64,000 bases of DNA from Sergeia podlipaevii (GCA_030849805.1 JASANZ010002182.1:1-64000); one strand, 5' to 3'; positions 46,315 through 55,934 are shown, counted from the stretch's first letter. Translations and numbers: made by a program. Notes: a model not told the origin generated them from the letters alone.

Positions 46315-47766
46315 TCAGTTATTGGAGCTGTCTCCGTCGCTGCTGGCATCCACTCTATCGGCAGTATCTGCCGCATCGCTTGATTGCCCCACGTCGCTAG
46401 CTGCCCCATCCACCACCATACCTTCATTGTCCGATACTGCCTTCTTCTCTTTACCTGCCTTCTCATCTGCGGTACTGGCAGTCGCACCTCCTTCCGCAGC
46501 CTCAACAGCCACAGCGGAGGCAGTCTCTAAAGCAACGGCAGCACCAGCAACCGCATCCGCAGTACCGTCACCACCACTCGCAGGGGATGCACCTTCTGGA
46601 AACCCCAGCACACTCGCAAGCTCTGAGTAAGGAGGCGGAGTGTAGCGTACAGCCATGTAATCATCCCCACGCAGGGAGCGCTGCAGCTCATCAATGAGTG
46701 GCGCGCGCACCCAGCCACAGCCAGTGTCGGGGTCCGCATGCTGAGCCCATGCACGATCAATCGGATCTGGCGACTGACGCAGCAATTTTGGGTCCCATTC
46801 GCGCATGTAAGAGTTCTGTAACACCTGTGGGCCAAGCACCTCCACGTCATATGGCACCTCAGCGCAGAAATAGTAAACCGGCACACGCCAGTAAAAGACT
46901 GGCAGGTTCTGCTCCAGTCGAGCAGTAGGAAAGACTTTCACTGGTTCGACGGTGATGCCGGTCTCCTCCCACAACGTTCGAATCGCTGCCTCCTTGTAAT
47001 GTTCATACATGAGCGTCCACTTGCCAGGAAGCTTGAGAGAGATGGGTGGAATGTCGGGCGGCCTCATATCGCGATTGATGCGGCGCAACATCAGCCACTC
47101 TACATTCCCGGGGCCTCCGCCAGGAATCCTGCGGAAGACACCCAAGCGCACATAGGCAGGGTCCTGCCCCACCGCAGCCTCCATAAGCTTATGGCAGTTA
47201 AAGATGCCTCGCTCACTACCGAAGAGATACACGGTGATCTCTACTTCGTCTGCTACTGCGTAGCCACCCTCCTCAGGGGACAAGAGCAACCGCTCCGGGT
47301 GCGTGGGCTCAAGCTCAATATGAACGCCGGTGCGAAACCTGAGTTCGGTAGCCCATTCTCGCATAGGTCCAGATATCTTACGTGCATCAGCGGCAGTTGT
47401 CTGCCAGCGATACGCCAATGAGTTGGTAAGGAGATCGAAACGACCGGGTGGTTTGTCAAGCTTCTCGAGCTGCACGCGGGAAGTTTCACTGGAAACGTCA
47501 ATCTTTGGCATTGCTCGCGCAAGAAGGGCCTCACTAGAGATTGCGTCTTCGCCCTCAAGTACGTTTGCAAGCTCAGACTGAAGCGCCTCAGCATCATCCA
47601 CAAAAAAGGTATCACCGCTACTATAAGCGCGCGTTGGCACCCACAAGGAGGTTGCTGCCGCGCATGTTGGAGTGGCATTGGTGAGAAAGTCGCGAGAGCT
47701 GCGTAGTAGAGGGCTCTCCTTCCTGCGGCTGCCTAGCCTACATAACTGCTTCACACAATGGCGCAT
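46315..47766 (-). CDS. Nudix-fold mitochondrial protein, MERS1-like candidate
   Basis: The ATG at 47766 (seven nt after an acceptor) gives 483 aa. The first 50 residues, MRHCVKQLCRLGSRRK, are basic and lack acidic residues up to E17, like a presequence, and end in a region RAYSSGDTF that resembles a cleavage site. A possible KH-like part (about 145-200) precedes a Nudix region. In it E255, R263 and the pair E267-E268 fit G-x5-E-x7-R-E-U-x-E-E-x-G, but the box is imperfect: the Gly is one residue off and Thr264 replaces the first Glu. The metal-binding Glu pair is kept. The tail from about 395 is Ala/Ser/Asp-rich and disordered. MERS1 is a Nudix enzyme of the trypanosome mitochondrial RNA 5' pyrophosphohydrolase complex that stabilises edited mRNA; size and presequence agree. 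The alternative is the mitoribosomal mL46-type Nudix-fold protein. Confidence 0.75.
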   Translation of the reverse strand: MRHCVKQLCRLGSRRKESPLLRSSRDFLTNATPTCAAATSLWVPTRAYSSGDTFFVDDAEALQSELANVLEGEDAISSEALLARAMPKIDVSSETSRVQLEKLDKPPGRFDLLTNSLAYRWQTTAADARKISGPMREWATELRFRTGVHIELEPTHPERLLLSPEEGGYAVADEVEITVYLFGSERGIFNCHKLMEAAVGQDPAYVRLGVFRRIPGGGPGNVEWLMLRRINRDMRPPDIPPISLKLPGKWTLMYEHYKEAAIRTLWEETGITVEPVKVFPTARLEQNLPVFYWRVPVYYFCAEVPYDVEVLGPQVLQNSYMREWDPKLLRQSPDPIDRAWAQHADPDTGCGWVRAPLIDELQRSLRGDDYMAVRYTPPPYSELASVLGFPEGASPASGGDGTADAVAGAAVALETASAVAVEAAEGGATASTADEKAGKEKKAVSDNEGMVVDGAASDVGQSSDAADTADRVDASSDGDSSNN

Positions 47767-48474
47767 TTTTTGACTAGTAAAAAAAAAAATGGGAAGAAGA
47801 AATGGAAACAAGCACCACCGCCTTCGCCACACAAGCTTCTTATCTTCAATAATAATAATGATAATAGTAAAAATAAATATATGTTAATTATTATGAGTGG
47901 GACAAAAAAAAAATCTGCACTCGCTAAGTCGCTAGCGTTGTATTGAAGTAAAAAAAAAAACAACTATTAAAAAAAGTGCGCCTAAATGAGCTATAAACGA
48001 TACTCACGCAACGGAATCGAAGATTTATAAGCGTCACAGTCACACCGTTGGTACTGTTTCCAACAACCAAAACACAGAAAGAAAAAGAAAAGAGAAAGAG
48101 TTAGGCATGCTGATTCAGGAGTTGCATATGTAACTGTTATGCAGAGGAAACGAGAACGCGCACCTTTCCATTACTCAAGCGCAAGTAAAAAAAAAGAATT
48201 TAAAGTATCGCCTTTGCCTATATTGAAAGTCAAACTAAGTCTTGCTCTTCCGGCAAAACGTGCAAGCATGAAACCAGATAAAAGAAACTTACCATTGATA
48301 AAAAAAAAAACAATGGATACTTCCGTATTTGTCAAGATGAATATGCTATTGTTGTTGTTCCAGTATGCATTTTCTGACAATGGTTTGTATGTGAAGAATA
48401 AGAAGGGGGGGGAGAGAGACCCGCAGTAAACAGTAGTACAAGGACATCGTCAAGATAAGCGCCTAAAAGGATTC
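47767..48474. other. Intergenic, no gene seen
   Basis: AT-rich spacer with A-runs, the acceptor of the Nudix gene and the 3' UTR of the TUTase gene. Frames of 62-96 aa here are Lys-rich translations of A-runs. Confidence 0.7.
47774..47775 (-). promoter_or_regulatory. Predicted spliced-leader acceptor AG, 7 nt before ATG
   Basis: CATTTCTTCTTCCC and a T-run precede the AG on the coding strand. It lies below the TTG-like start at 47832, supporting the ATG at 47766. Confidence 0.75.
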
Positions 48475-49557
48475 TCATTTCCCCCCTATGCAAGAAGGAG
48501 GCAGGCACAAAAACCCAGTTTGAATCGCCCGCTCAAGATGCTTGCGCAGTAGCATCTCCTTAAAAGGTGTCACATTGCGACCGACATTTAAATTTACCTC
48601 ATAAGGATCTTCAATGCACCAGCGATAGTGCACCTTCTCTCCTCTAATGAGTTTCATGTCCTCCGTGTGCTTCGTCCACTGCAGCTCCTCCTTGGTAATG
48701 AGCCGCGGCTTGCAAAGGCTTACTACATGATTTTCCCAGTCAAAATCATAACGATAAAACTGAAGCAAATCTAGCGCCATCTGTGCCAATTCTCTCCCAT
48801 CTGTGTCATTGGGCACTTCTAAAGGGAAGTACGTCGGTGTGGAGGCAATATGCGCTACATCACATGACTCTGGTGGCACAAACTTGACGAGCTCCATGCG
48901 AAGCAGATAGTATGCCAACATGACGTTGAAACCATACGACGTAATGCACCCACCTTCGACCGCCGTGTTCACCCCGGCGAGTTTGCTCCAGCGCTTCATG
49001 ACGATACTCAGCCATCGGGCGTGAACGTTCTGGCTCACATAAGACCTCAGCAATTCGCTGTTACGCACCCCGTTGCGTCTAAAAGCAGTGACATCAAAAG
49101 GCACACCACTTCCACTGGCAACGCGAAGAACTGGGACGCGAGTCCTACGCACGAGCTCAACCTGCCACAAGGGCTGCTTCCGCGCAATCGCTAGCGCGAG
49201 GCGAGAAAGAAAGTCGGATTGCACACCCTTCGCGATCTCGGTGCTTGCGTCTTCACCAGTGCCATCTACTACGTCGCTGGTGTGCAAAGCAACGAGGTCC
49301 ACGTCGCTGCTAGGATGATAAAGTCCATACACCGCAGTAGAGCCAAACACATAGAGCCCAGTGCCCGGGTCAACCTCCTGGACACACTTAAGAACGTGTG
49401 CATGTACATCCTGAACTGGCTTCGTGTCGAGTGAAAGAGGAGTTCTTCTCTTCGGCGATACTGAAGACGTGCCCTCACCTTTCATGAACGACTCGCAAAA
49501 AGCAACCATGGCGACGCCAAGCTCCCTCACTGGTGGAAGTGCTACTCGCGCCTTCAT
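48475..49557 (-). CDS. Small nucleotidyltransferase, terminal uridylyltransferase (TUTase)-like
   Basis: The frame opens at a GTG two codons up; the ATG at 49557 gives 360 aa and lies 103 nt from a strong acceptor. The palm motif is GSTAVYGLYHPSSDVDLV: Gly-Ser at 72-73, Asp85 and Asp87. The third carboxylate is Asp155 in VPFDVTAF. NGVRNSELL (N166-S167), the basic KRWSKLAG and ITSYGFNVML (S207-Y208) follow, and near the end IEDPYEVNLN. These match the short TUTases TUT4 and MEAT1, in which the Asn-Ser, Ser-Tyr and late Asp-x-x-Glu region bind UTP. There is no zinc finger, RRM or long extension. Roles of such enzymes are RNA 3' uridylation in mitochondria or cytosol. The middle part has no basic presequence, so cytosolic TUT4-type is possible; a tree would tell. 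The 3' UTR is short and A-rich. Confidence 0.85.
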   Translation of the reverse strand: MKARVALPPVRELGVAMVAFCESFMKGEGTSSVSPKRRTPLSLDTKPVQDVHAHVLKCVQEVDPGTGLYVFGSTAVYGLYHPSSDVDLVALHTSDVVDGTGEDASTEIAKGVQSDFLSRLALAIARKQPLWQVELVRRTRVPVLRVASGSGVPFDVTAFRRNGVRNSELLRSYVSQNVHARWLSIVMKRWSKLAGVNTAVEGGCITSYGFNVMLAYYLLRMELVKFVPPESCDVAHIASTPTYFPLEVPNDTDGRELAQMALDLLQFYRYDFDWENHVVSLCKPRLITKEELQWTKHTEDMKLIRGEKVHYRWCIEDPYEVNLNVGRNVTPFKEMLLRKHLERAIQTGFLCLPPSCIGGK

Positions 49558-50228
49558 TGCCACAGTGTGCGTGTGTACGACTCAATCAAATATTAGTAAT
49601 AATAAGAAATGCACTAATGATAGATGGGTGTGTGTCTGTGTGTAACACATGTAATGCCACCTACAAAGGGAAGGAAAAGAGAAAACAAAACAGAGGAAGT
49701 AGAAAAAAATATATAAGATAAAATGTGTGTGGTAAGACAAGCATCACCAGAAATTTTAAAAAAATAGTTGTAAAAAGCAATAAATATTTAGATTGCCATA
49801 GTTTCAAAATAAAAAAAAGGTGGCCCTAAATTACGAGCAAGCATATGGCACAGAGGCTTTTACCGCAGCATAAAAGAAAAAAAAATCAATAATATTTGTT
49901 AGAGTGAATAAGAAAAATAATGAAAAGTGACAATAGAGAGAAAGCACGCATTTTCCATTTTTTATTGAGCAACTCTGATTTTCCTTTTGCTTTCAAGAAA
50001 AAAGCGAGTTATAAAATGAATGAGTGAAATGGAAGAGAAGAAAAGATAATATTGATGAATGATATATATATATATATAAATACAGAAGGGAAGCAATCCG
50101 CATTAAGGTAAAACATAGTCAAGACTTAAAAAAAAAAAAAAAAAGATCCTCTATGAGCGCTGTGAATCTGTAATCTGGTGATGCTCCAATTTTTTCAAAC
50201 TCTGTGGAAGCTGCTACTTTCATTTCAG
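49558..50228. other. Intergenic, no gene seen
   Basis: AT-rich spacer with an A-run at about 50128-50144 and a TA repeat at about 50064-50080. Confidence 0.75.
49661..49662 (-). promoter_or_regulatory. Predicted spliced-leader acceptor AG
   Basis: The coding strand has a 45-base nearly pure C/T tract before TTTGTAG; 103-nt 5' UTR for the TUTase gene. Confidence 0.75.
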
Positions 50229-53200
50229 TCAGTTCTCTACTTCGCTAAGCATCACCATGATGCCACTGAGCAGTGTCATCACCTTGTCTGCTAGCTCGCT
50301 GTTAAGCCCCTCCACCTGCTTCACGATCTCAGTTGCTTTGACGTCTGTCTGCACTTGATGCCATACCAACGCTTCATTGATTGCTTCAATGTGGCGCTTG
50401 ATCTGCTCTACTGGCTGCTGGCGCTCTGTGTGTACGCTGGGAACTGCAGCGCCACCTACACAGCAACCAGCTGGCACTCTTCCTGGCGACTTGGTGGATG
50501 TAAAGTGTCTTGGTGACGATGTGCGCGTACGACACCTTGTTGCCTCAAGCTTCTCCGGCCGTTGATGTTGATGCGGAGGAGAAGATGGCGGAGTGAAGGT
50601 AACGGAGAAGGGCACAGAAGACCCTGTTTCTGTCGCCCCGTCAGAAAAAAGAGAAAGCGCTGGAGAGTGCTGCTTGGGACTTGGCAAAAGGCGCGAAGGA
50701 TTTGTTCCACACATAGCAATACTGCTGATATCACTGGCATGCTGTGATGGGGCCGCTTTGCTGCTGCACTCAGTCATACCCGCCATCATCACTGCTCGCG
50801 CAGAGTTCGGAGCCGCGCGCGGTGACTGCGTTTCAGGACTGCTGCTCGACCTCTCATATCCACGCCTTCGCACAGGTGTAATGCCATTAGCGGAGTTGCT
50901 GGAGGTACTGCAGTCGCTCTTGCGAGTCCCTCGGTTGCTACGCGCCGTCACACCGCCACGCAGTGCCGGAGAAGACAAAGAAGCCCTTTGCTCCGTGCCC
51001 CGTGCGCTGATGGCCTTCCCATCGCTTTGCTGCTGTGGGGATTCAGTCTTGAACTCAGAAAGATTTAGCTTTTGTGCTGTGTTGACAGCGGCAAAGAGAA
51101 TGGCATCCAACGTAGCGCGATCACATTGCAGTCCCGCACGCCGTCGTTGCATGTCCTCACAAGTCCCGCGAACTGACAACTTTGGAGGTGTCACAGGCTT
51201 CTTCTTTTTTCGCTTTTCCTGATATTGCTGTTGCTGTTCTGCTTCCAGCCCCTCGTTATGCCCCAACTGAGAAGCCTTGCGCAGTGGTGAGAAGAGGGGA
51301 AGAGATGAGGATTGAGTGACTTCGGTCAGAGGACTCCGTGAGCTCGTAGGCAGCGTTTCTGTGCCAAGCCGGGAGGCAGTGGACGGCGGCAACGTGATGG
51401 AGACAGGTGAAGAAGTTGGGGTGGTAGGGCACCCTTGGCAGGAGTCCCCCTCTGTGGCGTCCTCTGCTTTGCGTGCGGGGTTCTTCTTCGTCATCTGATA
51501 GTGCGAAGGAGAAGAAGGAAGAGGATGCTGCAGCTTCTCAATCCCAAAGTGTGTCTCTCGTTGCTGCTGCTTCGGCGCAACTCCTGACCGTAGCGGTCCA
51601 TGCGGAGAAGGTGCCACATAGACCAGTGGGGGATTCCTTCCGCTGCTGCCACGCTGGTGATGCGGGCAGCGAGGCGATGGTGACGGCGTGCAGCTATCAC
51701 TGTCGCAGTGATACGCCGACAATACGGTTCTCATTGAGCTCAGGCTGCGACAACGATGCGAAGAGAACCCCTCCACACCAGCTCGATGCTTAAGCACTGA
51801 CTGTGTCCAGTTGGCATTGTCTTCTTGTTTAATCTTGAGCTGTCTTGCAGTGTCGGGGTCCCTCCGTAGCTGCGCTGGCGAGTAGCGATGCAGCGGTGGG
51901 GTCGCAAAGAAGCAGTGCTCAGCTGAGGAGTGACCTCGAACAGGATAACGGAAGCCCTCTGGGGTGTGCGCTGTACGAGAAGATGGGGAGGAAGAAAGAC
52001 CCGGTCGATTGTGTCGTTGTCGATGCTGAGCATGAAGTCGCTCCAGCGCATCAGCAATGGGAAGAGCCGATATGCCCTCAGCCTCTCCTCTGTGATGTTT
52101 AGCAACGCCAGTAGAAAAACGTGGAGAGCGAGGTGGTACGCGATCCAGCGGGGGTCGTGCGTTAGGATATACGTATGGTGATTCCATCCTTCCTTCTTGT
52201 TGCGCGCGCAAGTAGCGATGATTATTGTGTAGCCTTGGGGATATAGGTGGTGTACAGTGCACCTGATGAGATTGGCGTGGTAGCTCATCACGTCGCGAAA
52301 GCAGAGGTGGAGGCGTGCGACCGTTGCTGCGTGAAGAGTATGGGGTGTGCTGACATGCAGCACTGGTGACCGGTGCCGCAGCGGCAGCGGCCATACGCTC
52401 GCGGTTGTGCCTAAGAAAAGGCCTCAACTTCGCAGCTAGCAGTTGAGTTGCAAGACGGCTCTTATGGAAACCACCGCCACCACCACAATTGTTTCCTTGC
52501 TGAAGTGGCGGATGCGGGCCGCGCACCTCCACCTGAGCAATCCGTTTGCTCCGTGCCACCCCGGTAACAAGCGCTGCCACAGTAGCGTCGAGAAGAGGCT
52601 CGTGGAGCTCCAGCACAAAACGTACGCCTAATGACCCCATTTCAAACATGCGCCGCGTGGCTGAAGGAACGCATGCCTTGCTCTCCCTCCCGCAACAAAC
52701 CATACGCGGAGTAGGTGTTCGAGGAGGCCTAAGAGGCTCTTGTATACACGTTGTGGGAGACCAGCGCCACTCTACGCCGCCTCTAGCAAATCGAAAAGGG
52801 AGGGCTGCCGCGTGTGGTCGTGAGCCACTGCGCACCTTCCACTGATGCTCTTCTTCCGATGGTGCTTGCTTCTGCCGCCCTCGAAGCTGCTTTGCTTGCA
52901 ACAGAACATGGGGAGAAGCTGTGAGTGGAGGTGTGCGCTGGGGGGTACGCGGACCACTCACAGCTGCAGGTGTAGCGGTCTTTTTTGTCTGAATAAAGGC
53001 AGCCATACCATCTGCCAGTGCATTCCCTTGCGCTAACGAGAGACCACCGGTGATGATAACTGTCTGTAACGAGGCACAACCAGCAGCGCCAGCAAGAAGT
53101 ACCTGCAAAGCCTGAGGAGAGGGTGTGTGTGCCAGGTGGATGCATAGAACTGTAAGAGAGGTACAGGAGAAGAGAAGTGGGGCTAGCTGTTGAGCCGCAC

Positions 53201-53327
53201 GTAACGAGATTGCGTGTAGCGTGGAGTTGCCAAGTGTTGCACGAGTCACCGTGTTGGTTCTGAGGCGCTCAGCAAGAAGGTCGACAGCGGGAGCGGTACC
53301 ACGTCGGCTGGAGATAGGAACCTGCAT
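50229..53327 (-). CDS. LRR-like and coiled-coil protein, 1032 aa
   Basis: The frame reaches 53369 at a TTG; the ATG at 53327 is the first usable one. The first about 130 residues contain leucine-rich units such as TLHAISLRAAQQLAPLLFSCTSLTVLCIHLA and CASLQTVIITGGLSLAQGNALADGMA, which resemble LRRs of the ribonuclease-inhibitor type. A second LRR-like part is near 250-280. The middle 700 residues are disordered (Arg/Ser/Pro/His-rich with many SPxR-like phosphorylation-type sites and a KRKKKK-type patch). The last about 60 residues, from EQIKRHIEAINEALV, form a coiled coil. The profile fits a cytoskeletal or flagellar protein, but nothing shows it directly. Homologues in other trypanosomatids would help. 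Confidence 0.75.
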   Translation of the reverse strand: MQVPISSRRGTAPAVDLLAERLRTNTVTRATLGNSTLHAISLRAAQQLAPLLFSCTSLTVLCIHLAHTPSPQALQVLLAGAAGCASLQTVIITGGLSLAQGNALADGMAAFIQTKKTATPAAVSGPRTPQRTPPLTASPHVLLQAKQLRGRQKQAPSEEEHQWKVRSGSRPHAAALPFRFARGGVEWRWSPTTCIQEPLRPPRTPTPRMVCCGRESKACVPSATRRMFEMGSLGVRFVLELHEPLLDATVAALVTGVARSKRIAQVEVRGPHPPLQQGNNCGGGGGFHKSRLATQLLAAKLRPFLRHNRERMAAAAAAPVTSAACQHTPYSSRSNGRTPPPLLSRRDELPRQSHQVHCTPPISPRLHNNHRYLRAQQEGRMESPYVYPNARPPLDRVPPRSPRFSTGVAKHHRGEAEGISALPIADALERLHAQHRQRHNRPGLSSSPSSRTAHTPEGFRYPVRGHSSAEHCFFATPPLHRYSPAQLRRDPDTARQLKIKQEDNANWTQSVLKHRAGVEGFSSHRCRSLSSMRTVLSAYHCDSDSCTPSPSPRCPHHQRGSSGRNPPLVYVAPSPHGPLRSGVAPKQQQRETHFGIEKLQHPLPSSPSHYQMTKKNPARKAEDATEGDSCQGCPTTPTSSPVSITLPPSTASRLGTETLPTSSRSPLTEVTQSSSLPLFSPLRKASQLGHNEGLEAEQQQQYQEKRKKKKPVTPPKLSVRGTCEDMQRRRAGLQCDRATLDAILFAAVNTAQKLNLSEFKTESPQQQSDGKAISARGTEQRASLSSPALRGGVTARSNRGTRKSDCSTSSNSANGITPVRRRGYERSSSSPETQSPRAAPNSARAVMMAGMTECSSKAAPSQHASDISSIAMCGTNPSRLLPSPKQHSPALSLFSDGATETGSSVPFSVTFTPPSSPPHQHQRPEKLEATRCRTRTSSPRHFTSTKSPGRVPAGCCVGGAAVPSVHTERQQPVEQIKRHIEAINEALVWHQVQTDVKATEIVKQVEGLNSELADKVMTLLSGIMVMLSEVEN

Positions 53328-54061
53328 ATGTGTGTACACTCTTTGCTCCTTCTTGTATTCTGATTTCAACTCTTCTTAATTTTTTTGTATCTGATGTTAG
53401 CTTATTTTATTTTTTAAAAAAATGTAGTTGGTACTGCTGTATGATCACTGCTATGGGGTGAATACTGTGGGTGGTGATAGGTACTAGAACAGGTGGCTTG
53501 AGCCAAATTTCTGGTGTTGTTAAAAGTGCACGTATACAAAAATGACTATATATGCGAGAAGAATGCAAAGCAAGTATTTGTCTTCCGTGTATCTACTCTA
53601 CGTAACAATACTTTAAAACAACAAAAAAAGATACGTCTGTTTCTATTCTGTGTAGTGAAGGTGAGAGATAACTTTATCAGATACGTCTAACTACACAACC
53701 GTCAGAAGCAAAAATAATAAAAAAGAAGCAGAGAAAGAGAAAGGAAAGAGAGAGTAATCGTCAAGAAAAAATAAACTTTGTATTGATTATATTTCTTTTG
53801 CACAGTTATACTGCCTTCCACTAAATTCATTCTAAAGAATGCATTTACGTAGCTATTAAAGGCGAAAAAAAAAAAAACACCATCTTTAAGAGAAGAATAC
53901 GTGGCAATTTATGTGTATGTACTTTGCAATTCTGTAAGAACGTACTATCGTGTCAATTCAATATGCATGCATAGACGTTACAGCCCAAACCATATCTATC
54001 CAAGCTGCAAATTCAAGAATAAAGGCAAAAACATCACCAAGTGTGGGTCTGCTTATTCACA
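53328..54061. other. Intergenic, no gene seen
   Basis: AT-rich spacer without credible frames; T and A runs around 53396-53421 and 53863-53878. Confidence 0.7.
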
Positions 54062-54286
54062 TTATTCAATCTTCACCACATTGCGCTCAATGTGCCTAGC
54101 GCGAAGTTCTCCTGGCGCATTCTCAAGAGTGTCCTTGAGCTCCTGCAGTAGTTTGTCTTCCACTTCGATAAGGCGCTCTGATTGCTGAGCATGAATGTCA
54201 TACAAGCGAAGTGCAATACACTTGTAGTACACCACGCAAGACAGCGCAAAGCCAGAGACAAACCCACCAATCTTGAGACCTAACAT
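54062..54286 (-). CDS. Small membrane/coiled-coil protein, 74 aa
   Basis: A short gene, but its composition is protein-like. The N-terminus MLGLKIGGFVSGFALSCVVYYK (about residues 1-22) is a membrane helix. The rest is a charged helix with heptad-like Leu spacing, RLIEVEDKLLQELKDTLENAPGELR. The ATG follows a T-rich region and a possible acceptor at 54322-54323. The type resembles small inner-mitochondrial-membrane subunits, but no family is recognised. It is shorter than the usual annotation cut-off, so it may be missed in databases. Confidence 0.6.
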   Translation of the reverse strand: MLGLKIGGFVSGFALSCVVYYKCIALRLYDIHAQQSERLIEVEDKLLQELKDTLENAPGELRARHIERNVVKIE

Positions 54287-55448
54287 GTGAAATATATATA
54301 TATATGTAAATACACACTACCCTAATGATGTCAATCGACAAATAGATGTATTTGTATGCGTACAACAGTAGAAACCCCACGCACAAAGAAAAAAATCAAA
54401 CACCGAAAAGGAGACAACAGCGCTTCCAGCAAGCAAATTTTCTTTTTTTTTTTAAGTATGCCAACAAAACGGTCGTTTGTACGCCTGTACAAATGTGTAT
54501 ATTCTAGACAGTCAAGATACCACAAAAGAAAGAAAGGAAAGAAAGAAAGAAAAGAGCAAAAATGCAGTATGCAGTTAAAAAGCAAATACCTCTGCTAAAG
54601 AAAATTATACAATTTAACAGGCAATATACATGTCAATTAATGTAACATACATATGCTTTCCTTTTTCAAAAAAAAAAAAAAAATGTTCTCCTGTTTTTTT
54701 TTTATGCTTGACTTTTCTGCCCACAGGAGCAATAGATCAAATGGAATATTGCTCTTGCGTAATGCGGTTCTACAGGGCATGCACAAACACATGAAAGTGT
54801 TCCTACACAAGTTTTCATGCATCCGGCGACGCCTTTTCATTCTTTCTTCTTCCCCTTCTTCTTAATGACAAAAGGGTACCCAATGTCTCTACCATTCTCA
54901 TGCTGCATTTTATATGTACAAACTCGCAAGCGTTTTGCTTTTGCTATTGCTTCTTCCTTTTTTTTCTTCCTCCTCGTTGTTTCCCTCAGCCTTTCTCTCT
55001 CTCTCTCCCTCCGCACCATTAGTCCCCAATACGAGGCTGCGGCATTAAGAACTAAGAAGAGAACATGCTCTACGACAGAACATCCAATAGACCAAAAAGA
55101 AAAAAAAAGACCAAGAGAGAAACAGTATATATCTATAAAGAAAAATCTCCAAGCGAGCAAGTCAGTATCCTTGCAAATCAAAGACCAACATAGCTACACA
55201 GGATCAACACAGTGGCTAGTAGCTCGAGGGGAAAGAAAAAAGAGGACTAAAAAATACATATATATGGAAGAAAAAGGTAAGAAGAAAGGCAAAATAATAA
55301 AAAAACATAAGACAAAATGAGGCAGTGATCATCCACCCTCTTCATACAGTGCACGTCACATGGGAAGAAAGATACCTATATACGTAAAGGGGGGAGGGTA
55401 GAAAAGGAAAATCAAAAAAAAAGCAGAAAAAAAAATGAACGAGTATTT
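54287..55448. other. Intergenic, no gene seen
   Basis: 1.16 kb of AT-rich DNA with A-runs and GA repeats (54531-54555). A Lys-rich 167-aa frame on the plus strand at 54817-55320 and a 114-aa frame on the minus strand at 54837-55181 overlap each other; both look like translated repeats. Confidence 0.6.
54322..54323 (-). promoter_or_regulatory. Possible spliced-leader acceptor AG
   Basis: A tract complement to 54340-54420 precedes TCATTAG; 35-nt 5' UTR for the 74-aa gene. The distance to the pyrimidine tract is long, so it is uncertain. Confidence 0.35.
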
Positions 55449-55934
55449 TTACTCAGTCAGTACAGCACGAACGTCATTATTCGCATTCGCTACAAATGGT
55501 AAGTCATTCAGCGAGAGTGGGTCATACAGAATCTTCTTCCCCAGATACAGTCGCGTCTTGGTATAGGAAAGACCCTCTATAGAGTGTAAGTCCGCCTTGA
55601 GAAGCTCAATGGTCTGGCCCATGAAGTACGTGCGGCACACCGTCGTGCCATCAGGAAGATGAAACGTGATTGGTACTTCTTCCCCAGCAAGCTCTCGCTC
55701 CTCGTCATTCATCTGCTCAAACCGCGCTGAAGGGCGTGTATTTGTCACTTCATCTTCGTCCGAAGGCGTGCGAAGCGGTGCATCCCACTCATCCTCAGAT
55801 TCTGCACACTGATCCGCATTCACAATTCCAGCAGCGATCTCATTGACACTAGCGGGAGGTTCCTGTTGTTGTTGCTGCACATTATTAGGCATCTGCTGTT
55901 GCTGACCAAATCCTCGTATCGCCGGACTAGACAT
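55449..55934 (-). CDS. Ubiquitin-like-fold protein, 161 aa
   Basis: The ATG at 55934 lies eight nt after an acceptor (55943-55944). The first half is a Gln-rich, acidic, disordered part. From about residue 85 the protein has a ubiquitin-like beta-grasp: EVPITFHLPDGTTV, TIELLKADLHSIEGLSYTKTRLYLGKKILYDPLSLNDL, then VRAVLTE. The layout follows beta strand, beta strand, helix, beta strand. It lacks a C-terminal Gly-Gly, so it is a UBL domain carried on a protein rather than a free modifier. It probably binds a proteasome, a p97-type ATPase or an E3 partner. No other domain is seen. Confidence 0.75.
   Translation of the reverse strand: MSSPAIRGFGQQQQMPNNVQQQQQEPPASVNEIAAGIVNADQCAESEDEWDAPLRTPSDEDEVTNTRPSARFEQMNDEERELAGEEVPITFHLPDGTTVCRTYFMGQTIELLKADLHSIEGLSYTKTRLYLGKKILYDPLSLNDLPFVANANNDVRAVLTE

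Noticed and set aside
46113..46505. 130-aa minus-strand frame overlapping the Nudix gene end
   Set aside because: It overlaps the real C-terminal coding region in another frame and ends in translated T-runs.
54817..55320. 167-aa plus-strand Lys-rich frame
   Set aside because: Low-complexity, overlaps a minus-strand frame of equal quality, and there is no acceptor or gene-like codon use.
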